Below are positions 23,448-31,617 of a stretch of DNA of 57,709 bases, one piece after another. A program made the position numbers and the translations under genes. The notes under the pieces were generated by a model. That model had not been told where the DNA came from. It did not search any database and was given only the letters and a program-made list of their open reading frames with translations. The DNA comes from UBA285 sp049970695 (GTDB taxonomy: Archaea; Thermoproteota; Thermoprotei_A; Sulfolobales; Desulfurococcaceae), in contig JBMFML010000007.1 in assembly GCA_049970695.1 (NCBI GenBank), forward strand, positions 1 through 57,709, given 5' to 3'. Numbering within the stretch: position 1 is the first letter of the stretch; each line of letters starts with the position of its first letter.

Positions 23448-24265
23448 GCTACCAGCCTCTTCCGCACTTCCTCGGCGAAGTCACTGACTCTAACGACTCG
23501 GCCCAGCCCCAGCTTTAGCGCTAGTAAGCTCACCTGCAGCGGTATGAAGCCGTTCGCAGCGAGGAAGTCTACATCTCCTAGAACCTCCTCGGTGGATCCC
23601 TCTCTCGCGATAACCCCCTTGCTCATGACAATGACTCTATCAGCGAGCTCAGCGATTAGCTGCAAGTCGTGGGCTATTAAGACAACAGAGTGTCCCTTCT
23701 TGGTAAGCTCTTTGAATATTTCGAGAAGCTGCAGGCTCCTCTTGTAGTCTATTCCAGCAAAGGGCTCGTCGAGCACGAATACATCAGGTTTCAGGGCAAG
23801 GATAGTTGCTATGGCGAGCCTGTGCCTTTCGCCAAAGCTCAAGACGTGGGGGGACATATCTAAGGGCTTTTTCAAGTCAACGACTTCCATTGCCCACTTA
23901 ATTCTCTCTTCAATCTCAGCCTCACTAAAGCCCAGCTTCTTCAATCCCACACTAAGCTCGTCCCTAATAGTAGCCGAGTATATTTGAGAATCGGGGTTCT
24001 GAAACACTAGTCCAACGTGTCTAGCAAGCCTTGAAGTAGGCACCTTCCTAGTGTCCATGCCCAGGACCCGAACCTCGCCGCGTAGGGGCTTCAACAGACC
24101 ATTAAAGTGCTTAGCTAGCGTGGTTTTTCCAGCACCGGACTCGCCAATCACCCCCACGAACTCTCCTCTCCTAATTACCACGTTGACGCCTCTCAAAACC
24201 CAGTCCTGCTTTTTATTGTACTTGAACCAGACGTCTCTAGCCTCTATGACTACTTCTTCGCTCAC
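23444..24265 (-). CDS. ECF transporter ATPase (EcfA, second copy)
   Basis: The 273-residue ATPase has Walker A G-E-S-G-A-G-K-T-T (41-49), the ECF-type Q-loop F-Q-N-P-D-S-Q (88-94), signature L-S-F-G-E (142-146) and Walker B F-V-L-D-E-P (163-168). F-Q-N-P-D-x-Q is characteristic of energy-coupling-factor ATPases. It would pair with the EcfA encoded upstream to form the heterodimer under EcfT. The GTG start overlaps the preceding stop as GTGA. Confidence 0.88.
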   Translation of the reverse strand: MSEEVVIEARDVWFKYNKKQDWVLRGVNVVIRRGEFVGVIGESGAGKTTLAKHFNGLLKPLRGEVRVLGMDTRKVPTSRLARHVGLVFQNPDSQIYSATIRDELSVGLKKLGFSEAEIEERIKWAMEVVDLKKPLDMSPHVLSFGERHRLAIATILALKPDVFVLDEPFAGIDYKRSLQLLEIFKELTKKGHSVVLIAHDLQLIAELADRVIVMSKGVIAREGSTEEVLGDVDFLAANGFIPLQVSLLALKLGLGRVVRVSDFAEEVRKRLVA

Positions 24266-25128
24266 TTCCTCTTCACCTTTGCGAGCATTGATTGCACTAA
24301 GGCAACTGCTTCATCAAGCCTAACAGGTACAGACTCAACATTAACGCCCTTCTCGATTAGCTTGTAGAACACCTCGGTAACCATGGGTGGTCTGACCCCA
24401 ACTCTCTTGATTAGCTCGTAGTTTGAGAAGACCTCTCTAGGGCTACCGACCGCGACGAACTCCCCATTGTCCATGATGACTATTTTGTCGGCGACTTCGC
24501 TGGCCCACTCGATTCTGTGCTCTACCACGAGTACTGTCATTCCATAGTCCTGCTTCAGCCTCTGTAAGAGTTCTAGCACACTCCTAGTTCCCTTGTGGTC
24601 TAGCATAGAAGTTGGCTCATCGAGTATCATGACCTTCGGCCTTAGCGCGAGCACCGAGGCTATTGCTAGTACCTGCCTCTCGCCGGCAGACAGACTCCAC
24701 GGCGACAAGTCCCTCTTGTCCCACAGCCCCACGTACTCGAGTATTTCCCTTGCCCTCTCCCCTATCTCTCTACGCTCAAGCCCCATGTTTTCGAGGCCGA
24801 AGACGACTTCCTCAAATACTGTTGGCATGATAATCTGTGAGTCTGGGTTTTGAAAGACGAAGCCCACGTCCTTGACTATTTCCTGTGGCGGGAGCTTCAA
24901 AACGTCTTTGCCGAGTATCCTGACGCTGCCCTTAAGCGTGCCTTTAATCATGTTCGGGATTATGCCGGTCAGTATGTAGAGGAGCGTGGACTTCCCACAG
25001 CCCGAGGGCCCCATGAGAACAACAAACTCCCCCTTTTCAATAGTTAGGTTGAGGTTTTTGAGCGTCCAGTCTCTTGCCAGGGCGTACTTGAACCAGAGGT
25101 TTCTAATTTCAATTGCAGGAGCGCTCAT
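24262..25128 (-). CDS. ECF transporter ATPase (EcfA, first copy)
   Basis: The 288-residue ATPase has Walker A G-P-S-G-C-G-K-S-T (40-48), Q-loop F-Q-N-P-D-S-Q (92-98), signature L-S-A-G-E (146-150), Walker B M-I-L-D-E-P (167-172) and H-loop V-E-H-R. It forms the ATPase pair with the next gene. It starts at ATG in a 4-base ATGA overlap with the EcfT stop. Confidence 0.88.
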   Translation of the reverse strand: MSAPAIEIRNLWFKYALARDWTLKNLNLTIEKGEFVVLMGPSGCGKSTLLYILTGIIPNMIKGTLKGSVRILGKDVLKLPPQEIVKDVGFVFQNPDSQIIMPTVFEEVVFGLENMGLERREIGERAREILEYVGLWDKRDLSPWSLSAGERQVLAIASVLALRPKVMILDEPTSMLDHKGTRSVLELLQRLKQDYGMTVLVVEHRIEWASEVADKIVIMDNGEFVAVGSPREVFSNYELIKRVGVRPPMVTEVFYKLIEKGVNVESVPVRLDEAVALVQSMLAKVKRK

Positions 25129-25940
25129 TTAAACCCCCCAATGTAAGCGTACGTGGAGAAGCCCACTAGCTTGAGCAGTATTATCGAGGTGTAAAACGCG
25201 AACAGCACTATCAAGGCTACCGTGTCTTTTTTAGTCCATGTCAGGGGCTTTACGTAGCTTCTCTTCGTGGCTCCAAACCCCCTGACCATTAGAGTTATTG
25301 CGGTTTCCCACGTAATGCTCATGATTCTAATTATTAGTGGCACGAAGACCGGTACTGTATAGGCTATTCTCTTCACGGGGTTGGGTGAATCTACCTCTAT
25401 GCCTCTCGACTTCTGAACGTCAATTATTTCCCTGAGCGTCCTAAATGTAAGGGGGAGTAGCCTTAGTGACAGGAACAGCATAAAGCCAGCCTTGTAGGGC
25501 AGCTTCAGCTTATCGAATGTCTGGACAAGATCGTATGGCTTAACTGTGGAGAAGAATAGCAGCATTGCAGTAATTGGATTTACAATGAGGAAGAACTTTC
25601 CCGTCCCCACTAGGAGGCCTACATCAGTTACTCTTAAGTTTGCTATACTTATGTAAAACAGCGGCCTGCCAACGTCTTGGTAGAAGCTGGCCCAGACTAG
25701 GATTGTTACTATGAAGAAGACTATGCTGTACGCAATAGTTATTAAGAGCCTCGTGAGAGAGAGCCTAGCCAACACTATTCCCACTATTAGGCTAATAAAT
25801 ACGAAGACACCAACGCTGCCATCGAACTGCGTGGCAATTGAGGCTGCCAGTGCTAAAACAAACCACGCTAGCTTGACTCGGGGGTCGAGCCTGTGAATAA
25901 TGCTGTCTGCTTCGTAGTAGAGACCTACTTCACCACTCAT
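25125..25940 (-). CDS. ecfT: ECF transporter membrane coupling protein EcfT
   Basis: The 271-residue protein has about six to seven membrane helices and the two coupling-helix Arg motifs that contact the ATPases: K-S-R-G at about 177-180 and M-V-R-G-F-G at 218-223. The frame is open to a GTG at 25952, but ATG 25940 gives the ATGA overlap with the amidohydrolase stop seen at every other junction of this operon. EcfT links the two ATPases to the substrate-binding S component encoded at 27311-28153. Confidence 0.83.
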   Translation of the reverse strand: MSGEVGLYYEADSIIHRLDPRVKLAWFVLALAASIATQFDGSVGVFVFISLIVGIVLARLSLTRLLITIAYSIVFFIVTILVWASFYQDVGRPLFYISIANLRVTDVGLLVGTGKFFLIVNPITAMLLFFSTVKPYDLVQTFDKLKLPYKAGFMLFLSLRLLPLTFRTLREIIDVQKSRGIEVDSPNPVKRIAYTVPVFVPLIIRIMSITWETAITLMVRGFGATKRSYVKPLTWTKKDTVALIVLFAFYTSIILLKLVGFSTYAYIGGFK

Positions 25941-27238
25941 TTCCGGCCACACTCTAGTAGCTCTTTGCGTATATCTCTGATTTTCTCATAGAGCGTCTCT
26001 CTATATTTCTCAAACTTTTCGCTCTTGTTAACTATGCGGCCAGAAACCACTACGTAGTCTGCCTTATAGGACTGGTAGTCGTAGACCAGGCTGAAGGCGG
26101 CGTCGCTGGCCGTCATGTTCTCGAAGTCAACCCACCTGGGTGCCAGCCATGCTACGAGATCGGCCACACCACCGTTGACAATGCCCCGGTAATCCCAGCC
26201 CAGGGCCCTGCTACCTTCAATAACACTCATCTTCAGCACCGAGTAGAGGTCTAGTGGCAGTGGCCTGCCGTATTTGCTTCCCTGAGCGGCAAGCCCTACT
26301 TTCAGCTCGAAGAGGAGGTTCATAGTGCCAGCCGTCATGGGACCGTCTGTTCCCATTGTCACTGGAATGCCCTTCTCGAGGAACTCGAGAACCCTCGCTA
26401 TGCCCGATCCCCAGCTCATGATGGTAAAGGGGCAGTAGGATACGTAGGGAGCGCGGCGCGACAGCACCTCCAGGTCTTTGTCGTCGACATATACGGCGTG
26501 GGCTAGCAGGGGCTTAACAGTTAGCAGGCCAAGGTCTTCCGCGAGCTCCGTGGGTGTTTTTCCGTACTTTTCTCTAACGTACCTAACCTCGTCTAGGGAC
26601 TCAGCGAAGTGCATGTGAATTCTCAACCCGAGGTCTTTAGAGGCCTCCACGGCTTTCCTAATCGAGTCGCTCGTCACAGAGTACAGCGCGTGGACCCCAA
26701 TCATTCCCCTAACGAGGCTGTCCTCCTTCAAACTGCGGGCGAACCTTATAGACTCCTCAATAGTGTGCTTGGGCGGGCCTTCGAAGAGCTCTATTACACC
26801 CAGGCTCAGCGAAGCCCTAACACCAAGCTCTCTAGAGGCGTTGGCGACCTCTTCTTCGTAGAAGTACATGTCTCCGTACAAAGTAATGCCGTTTTCGATG
26901 AGCTCTATTAGTGCCAACAGGGATCCGTAGTAGACGTGCTTTGGCTTTAGGCAGCTCTCCATAGACCACACTTGCTTAAGCCACTCTAGCCCGGTTTTCC
27001 TAATAGAGACGTTCTTAAAGATGTACATTGGTATGTGCGTGTGCGTGTTCACAAGGCCTGGCGTGATCAAGTGCCTATTGCTCCCGTACACAAATTCTGG
27101 GGCATACTCAGAGGCTTTCTCGCGAGGTACCACGTCTACTATAACGCCCTTTTTACCGTCAATGAGCACGACGTGATCTATTAAGAACCTATCGTTATCG
27201 TCGAGCGTGAGAACGTTACCTCTCAGTCCATATATCAA
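25937..27238 (-). CDS. Amidohydrolase, nucleoside/purine deaminase-like (subtype III)
   Basis: The 433-residue TIM-barrel metal enzyme has the motif set of the adenosine/SAH/MTA-deaminase and chlorohydrolase group: H66-T-H68, H208-M-H210 with E213, H247 and D298 (G-T-D-G). Such enzymes swap an amino group on a purine or triazine ring for hydroxyl. The usual S-N-N-x-x-D after the last Asp of SAH/MTA deaminases is replaced by M-T-A-G-T-M-N, so the substrate may differ. It lies inside the ECF operon upstream of EcfT and a nucleoside phosphorylase, so deamination of an imported nucleoside or base is a fair inference. The start is TTG 27238. Confidence 0.82.
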   Translation of the reverse strand: MIYGLRGNVLTLDDNDRFLIDHVVLIDGKKGVIVDVVPREKASEYAPEFVYGSNRHLITPGLVNTHTHIPMYIFKNVSIRKTGLEWLKQVWSMESCLKPKHVYYGSLLALIELIENGITLYGDMYFYEEEVANASRELGVRASLSLGVIELFEGPPKHTIEESIRFARSLKEDSLVRGMIGVHALYSVTSDSIRKAVEASKDLGLRIHMHFAESLDEVRYVREKYGKTPTELAEDLGLLTVKPLLAHAVYVDDKDLEVLSRRAPYVSYCPFTIMSWGSGIARVLEFLEKGIPVTMGTDGPMTAGTMNLLFELKVGLAAQGSKYGRPLPLDLYSVLKMSVIEGSRALGWDYRGIVNGGVADLVAWLAPRWVDFENMTASDAAFSLVYDYQSYKADYVVVSGRIVNKSEKFEKYRETLYEKIRDIRKELLECGRK

Positions 27239-27287
27239 CTCCGTGCACCATAGGGAGGTGTTTAGGAAGTGTAAGAGGGAGTGGGGT

Positions 27288-27293
27288 AAAAAA
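27288..27293 (-). terminator. Intra-operon poly-T tract
   Basis: Read on the minus strand this is T6, 18-23 bases after the S-component stop and 50 bases before the amidohydrolase start. It may stop part of the transcripts, so that the S component is made in excess. Confidence 0.35.
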
Positions 27294-27310
27294 GCCCTGG
27301 AATTAGGTAC

Positions 27311-28153
27311 TCAGGCTACTCTGTCTTTCCAGTAGAGTCCTCTCATTTTGATTGGCGGGTATAGCAGGTAGCCCAGGATTGGCGTTATTGTCGAGGTCAC
27401 TATGGCGTTGTTAAAGATGACCCATGGGGCAAACCATCCCCACACGAGGAGCCTTGGCAGTCCTATGACGGGTTCTAGCGCGTCGAGCCACCACGATATG
27501 TAGAGTGAGCAGTAGACGCTGCTTACAACCGCCCCCCAGATGTAGTACTCTATGATGCTCCTTGGCGTTCTAAAGCTGTGGTCGGTCATGAGCTTGTAGG
27601 GAATGTAAGCTATTATGAAGTTACCAATGAATCCTCCTATGCTGCCTATGCTTAGGTAGCCTGTGAGGGCGTCAGCTATGAAGTTCCCTATAGATGTCCC
27701 CAGGGCGCCGGGTATGCCGAATAGTATGCCAAATAGTGGCGCAAGTGAGTTGCCCGGCCTGAGCCACGTGAAGCCTGGTATTATTGGCAGTCCTCCTGTG
27801 GCGGCAAGTGATCCACCGTATATAGCTGCCGACAAAGCTGCTACTGCCACATCTACGGCGTCCCACTTAACATTGTTCTTCGCGATCTTCAATTGCCTGG
27901 TTATGGTGTAGCCGAACATCTCCATGAAGAACAGTGCTGTTCCCACCACCCACAGCACTCCTGAAACAGCAAACCAGAAGTCCCTGCCCAGGGCTATGAA
28001 GGGCTTTGATATAATCCACTCTGACCAGTTTCCTAAGCCCTTGCTCACAATGTCGTATGCTATGTAAATGAAGAACGCAGCGAATAGCACTCCTATAATT
28101 ATGCTGAGAACCCAGAGACCAGCCTTCTTTCCACCCGCCTCTGCTCCACTCAC
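27311..28153 (-). CDS. ECF transporter S component, specificity unknown
   Basis: The 280-residue membrane protein carries an S-component-like core from about 98: D-A-V-D-V-A-V-A-A-L-S-A-A (98-110), the loop L-P-I-I-P-G-F, then L-R-P-G-N-S-L-A-P (131-139) and F-G-I-P-G-A-L-G-T-S-I-G-N (145-157). This is the A-L-x-A...P...R-P...G...G-A-x-G...I-G-N pattern of ThiW/QueT-like S proteins. An N-terminal extension adds about two helices (15-32, 60-78). The operon partners suggest a nucleoside, base or related compound. It starts inside a 4-base ATGA overlap with the small membrane protein. Confidence 0.72.
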   Translation of the reverse strand: MSGAEAGGKKAGLWVLSIIIGVLFAAFFIYIAYDIVSKGLGNWSEWIISKPFIALGRDFWFAVSGVLWVVGTALFFMEMFGYTITRQLKIAKNNVKWDAVDVAVAALSAAIYGGSLAATGGLPIIPGFTWLRPGNSLAPLFGILFGIPGALGTSIGNFIADALTGYLSIGSIGGFIGNFIIAYIPYKLMTDHSFRTPRSIIEYYIWGAVVSSVYCSLYISWWLDALEPVIGLPRLLVWGWFAPWVIFNNAIVTSTITPILGYLLYPPIKMRGLYWKDRVA

Positions 28154-28437
28154 TTCTTACCACCCCTCTTTGCAACATACACAGCTAGTGCAATACCAAT
28201 TGCTAGAATGAGAAATCCCAGCGTAGTAGTCACAAGCGGTCCAGCAGACTCCTGCTTCAAGCCCACGACACCATAAAACCCTAGGCTTGAGTAGATGTAG
28301 TAGATTACCATGGCCAAGCACCACAGGGCACCTAGCGCTAATAGCACAAGGCCGCCCTTCTTCTTAGCTGCGTATAGACCTATTCCAGCTAGCAGAATTA
28401 CTATACCTAGCACCAGTAGTACTAAGGCCTGCTCCAA
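28150..28437 (-). CDS. Small membrane protein leading the ECF operon
   Basis: The 95-residue protein has three helices (about 5-22, 29-50 and 68-87), a K-K-K-G loop and the basic end A-K-R-G-G-K-K. TTG 28437 is chosen because GAGGTG stands exactly 6 bases before it; a GTG at 28446 overlaps that ribosome site. It overlaps the S component by 4 bases and is the first gene of the operon, so it may be an accessory subunit. No family is recognised. Confidence 0.6.
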   Translation of the reverse strand: MEQALVLLVLGIVILLAGIGLYAAKKKGGLVLLALGALWCLAMVIYYIYSSLGFYGVVGLKQESAGPLVTTTLGFLILAIGIALAVYVAKRGGKK

Positions 28438-28478
28438 TTGCTGCACCTCTTAGTTACTGTCTAATTCAGAGCAAAGGG

Positions 28479-28486
28479 TATATAAG
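28479..28486 (-). promoter_or_regulatory. TATA box of the ECF operon
   Basis: Read on the minus strand it is CTTATATA, predicting a start near 28457 and a short leader of about 20 bases that includes the GAGGTG site at 28444-28449. Confidence 0.6.
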
Positions 28487-28612
28487 CCTTCTTTGCACGT
28501 TCACCTCGTTTTAGTTACCTCTCTAAGCCCGAGGAAGCGCATTGCAAGCGGTTCAACGTAATTGCTAGAGAGCTCGAGGCCCTCGAATTTACCGGCTAAA
28601 AAGCTTGGAGTT

Positions 28613-29695
28613 CTAGAAGATGAGGTCTCCGGACTTGGTGAACACTCTTACTTTTTCTCGTGGAAAGTCCACGGCTACCTCCTCTCCTTCTCTAACGTCT
28701 ACTGTGGGCGGGAGTTTCGCCTTTACAAGGACTCCGCCGGGTGTTTCCAGGTGTAGTAGTACGGCAGTGCCCAGCTCCTCCCTCACAATGCACTTTGCTT
28801 TGAATAAGCCGCGCTCTCTGCTCACTCTAATGTACTCTGGCCTTATTCCGAGCACGAACTCGCTGCCACGGCCGCTCAGCACCTCGACCTCCTTAGTGCT
28901 GAGCGGGTAGAATACGTCGCTGCACTTGAGCCCGCCTTCTGCGAGCTCGCAGTTCAAGAAGTTCATTCCTGGGTTTCCAATGAAGAACCCGACGAAGGTG
29001 TTGCGCGGGTACTCGTAGAGGTTTGCTGGCGTGTCGAACTGCAGCACCCTTCCCTCGTTCATTACTGCAATGTAGTCTGCGAGGGTGAGCGCCTCTGCCT
29101 GGTCGTGAGTCACGTAGATCATTGTCGTCTTAACTGTCCTCTGCAGCTCCTTGATCTTTACTCTCAGCTCCATTCTACTGAGGGGGTCGAGGTTCGACAG
29201 CGGCTCGTCGAAGAGGAATACAGAGGGCTCTCTAACGAGCGCTCTTGCTATTGCCACTTTCTGCCTCGAAGCGGGGTCTAGCTTGGAGGCCGGTGTTTTC
29301 AGGATGTCCTTTATTCCGACGAGCTCTGCTACCTCGTAGACCTTCTTCTTAATGTAGCTCTCGCTATAGCCGTAGTTTCTCAGTGGAAACGCTATGTTGT
29401 CGTAAACGCTCATCTCGTAGACTACTGGGAACTGGAACACCATTGCAACATTTCTCTTCCTTGGGGGCCAGTCCGTTACGTCCGTTCCATCGAAGAGCAC
29501 TCTTCCCTTGGTTGGCTTGAGGAGGCCCGCGATTATCTTCATTAGAGTCGTCTTGCCGCAGCCCGAGGGGCCTAGTAGCGCGTAGAAGCCGCCGTGCTTG
29601 AACTCGAGGTTTACGTCTACGAGCGCTACCGTGACAACGGGCTTGGTGTACGTGTGGGAGACGTTGTCTACGAGGACGCTAACCACGCAGATCAC
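28613..29695 (-). CDS. Sugar-type ABC importer ATPase with degenerate signature
   Basis: The 360-residue MalK/UgpC-like ATPase has a C-terminal regulatory OB-fold region (about 240-360). Walker A is G-P-S-G-C-G-K-T-T (42-50), Walker B F-L-F-D-E-P (160-165) and the H-loop Y-V-T-H-D (H197), all intact. The signature, normally L-S-G-G-Q, reads L-D-P-A-S-R-Q (139-145). The partner ATPase upstream has the opposite defect, so together they make one canonical and one broken ATP site. The GTG start overlaps the partner stop as GTGA. It is the last gene of the operon. Confidence 0.87.
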   Translation of the reverse strand: MICVVSVLVDNVSHTYTKPVVTVALVDVNLEFKHGGFYALLGPSGCGKTTLMKIIAGLLKPTKGRVLFDGTDVTDWPPRKRNVAMVFQFPVVYEMSVYDNIAFPLRNYGYSESYIKKKVYEVAELVGIKDILKTPASKLDPASRQKVAIARALVREPSVFLFDEPLSNLDPLSRMELRVKIKELQRTVKTTMIYVTHDQAEALTLADYIAVMNEGRVLQFDTPANLYEYPRNTFVGFFIGNPGMNFLNCELAEGGLKCSDVFYPLSTKEVEVLSGRGSEFVLGIRPEYIRVSRERGLFKAKCIVREELGTAVLLHLETPGGVLVKAKLPPTVDVREGEEVAVDFPREKVRVFTKSGDLIF

Positions 29696-30777
29696 CCGGG
29701 TGCGTGGAGGAGCTCGCCAGTTGACCTATCAAAGAGGTATACTCTGCCAGGGTCTATGAGGAGCCTGACACTGCTACCCGGCTGCGCTCTGAATATCTCT
29801 GGCACGTGCGCAACGAGCCTCGTGCCAGCGACGTCGAGGTGGATCAGGGTTTCAGAGCCGAGGACTTCTGTGAGCACTACTGTTCCCCAAATGCCGTGCT
29901 CTCCTGCAAGCAGTATCTTTATATCGGTCGGCCTTATTCCCACGACGACCTCGCCTGCTACTTCCTCTGGGAGCTTGGCGCGCGGCACTTTTAAAGCAGT
30001 AAAGCCCAGGTCTACCAGGACTCCGTCTTCCCTGCTCTTGACCACCCCCTTGATCAGGTTCATGGATGGGTAGCTGAAGTACTTCGCGACAGTAGTGTTC
30101 CTAGGCCTGTTGTAGACTTCGTGTATCTCGCCCTGCGCCTCTACCACGCCGTTGTGCAAAACCACGACGTAGTCTCCTAGTGCCAGGGCTTCCTGGGGAT
30201 CCGGAGTCGCCCATATCATTGTCCCGCCACGCTCTTTCAATATCTTCCTGAGCTCTCCTCTCATGGCCTCGCGTATCTTGTAGTCCAGGTTCGTGAGGGG
30301 CTCGTCAAACAAGTAGACTGCAGCGTCTTTAACTAGGGCCCTGGCTATTGCAACCCTCTGTCTCTGCCCTCCGCTGATCTCTGCGGGGCCCTTCTCGAGG
30401 ATGTCCGATATTCTCAACATTTCTGCAACCCTCCTCACTCTCTCGTCTATCTCGCTCCGTGGAAGCCCCCGCGCTCTGAGGGGAGAAGCTATGTTCTCGT
30501 AGACCGAGAGGTGCGGGTACAGTGCAAAGGTCTGAAAGACGAGCCCCACGTTCCTCTCCTGGGGTGGGCGGTCTGTAACGTCAGCGCCTCCGAAGAAGAC
30601 CCTGCCTCTATCAGGCCTCTCCAGCCCTGCTATAATTCTAAGCGTCGTCGTCTTGCCGGCTCCGACGGGCCCGAACAAGACCGTGATTTTCCCCTCTGGG
30701 GCCTCAAAGGACACTCCTTTCAGCGCGTCCTTCTTCCTGTACTTCTTGTACAGGTCTTTCACGACTACGTCTACCAC
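29692..30777 (-). CDS. Sugar-type ABC importer ATPase lacking the switch His
   Basis: The 361-residue MalK-like ATPase has Walker A G-P-V-G-A-G-K-T-T (36-44), a perfect signature I-S-G-G-Q-R-Q (134-140) and Walker B Y-L-F-D-E-P (155-160). The H-loop, normally T-H-D, reads A-T-P-D-P-Q-E-A, with Pro192 where the switch His belongs. A regulatory OB-like domain follows from about 235. It forms a heterodimer with the downstream ATPase. Two distinct ATPases in one carbohydrate importer also occur in the glycerol transporter GlpST, and the arrangement here resembles that. It abuts the permease gene with a 1-base overlap. Confidence 0.87.
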   Translation of the reverse strand: MVDVVVKDLYKKYRKKDALKGVSFEAPEGKITVLFGPVGAGKTTTLRIIAGLERPDRGRVFFGGADVTDRPPQERNVGLVFQTFALYPHLSVYENIASPLRARGLPRSEIDERVRRVAEMLRISDILEKGPAEISGGQRQRVAIARALVKDAAVYLFDEPLTNLDYKIREAMRGELRKILKERGGTMIWATPDPQEALALGDYVVVLHNGVVEAQGEIHEVYNRPRNTTVAKYFSYPSMNLIKGVVKSREDGVLVDLGFTALKVPRAKLPEEVAGEVVVGIRPTDIKILLAGEHGIWGTVVLTEVLGSETLIHLDVAGTRLVAHVPEIFRAQPGSSVRLLIDPGRVYLFDRSTGELLHAPG

Positions 30778-31616
30778 TACCTGCCACCTCCCGTGAAGGC
30801 GAGCAGGCCCCTAACGAAGTACCTCCCGAGGAATACGAATATCAGGAGCGGCGGTAGGGAGCCTATAGCAGCAGCAGCAAACATTTCGTTGTATATCGTT
30901 CCTGCCTGGCCAACATAGCTGAATATTCTTAGAGTAATGTGCTTTTCGTAGCCGCGCGTCATGGAGAGCGGTATGAAGAAGTTGTTCCACATTTGCACTA
31001 GCATAAATATTAGCGTCGCCACGAAGCCGGGGCTTAGCAGCGGCAAGACCACTCTCCTGTACACGGCTATGGGCTTCATGCCGTCAACTAGCGCGGCTTC
31101 AACGATTTCTCTCGGCAGGTTGTTGGTAAATATGAACATTAATAGCGTTGCCATTGGGGTGTAGTATATTAGGAACACTATGAATAGGCCGTGGAGAGTG
31201 TCGTAAAGAGGTACTTTGAGCACCTCCTCTGCTTGCCTAATTAGCGATATGAGCGGGACTATTAGTGCCTGGTAGGGTATGTAGGTCGTAATCGCTATCA
31301 ACGGAGGCACGTAGTCTGCAACGCGCCCACCTCTGAGGTATATGGCAAAGGCCGCGAGAGACCCTATTAGCACGGCTATGAACGTGGCTGGAATAGCAAT
31401 GATAGCCGTGTTCAGCATGGAGCCCGCGAGCGCGTTAAAGGCCCTGACGATGGTCTCGAAGTCCGGTATTCTCGGCAAGTCGAGGAGCGGACTTCCCATA
31501 GCGTCGGCGAGGCTCTTTACAGAGCCGGCTACGAGCGCGTAGAGTGGCAGTATCCAGAGTGTACCGGTTGCAACAAGTATCACGGTGGCCACTAGTACGT
31601 TGAGCTTGAACTTCAC
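30777..31616 (-). CDS. Sugar-type ABC importer permease (MalG-like)
   Basis: The 279-residue membrane protein has six helices and the E-A-A-L-V-D-G-M...P-L-L-S-P coupling loop near 190-212 that contacts the ATPases. It is the second of two permeases (CUT1 class) for a sugar, polyol or oligosaccharide. The ATG start is one base after the stop of the other permease gene. Confidence 0.86.
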   Translation of the reverse strand: MKFKLNVLVATVILVATGTLWILPLYALVAGSVKSLADAMGSPLLDLPRIPDFETIVRAFNALAGSMLNTAIIAIPATFIAVLIGSLAAFAIYLRGGRVADYVPPLIAITTYIPYQALIVPLISLIRQAEEVLKVPLYDTLHGLFIVFLIYYTPMATLLMFIFTNNLPREIVEAALVDGMKPIAVYRRVVLPLLSPGFVATLIFMLVQMWNNFFIPLSMTRGYEKHITLRIFSYVGQAGTIYNEMFAAAAIGSLPPLLIFVFLGRYFVRGLLAFTGGGR

Positions 31617-31617
31617 G

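Noticed and set aside
22716..28446. Nickel or cobalt ECF transporter because of the nearby NikR gene
   Set aside because: The S component lacks the N-terminal His motif of CbiM/NikM, and NikR lies 17 kb away in another operon.
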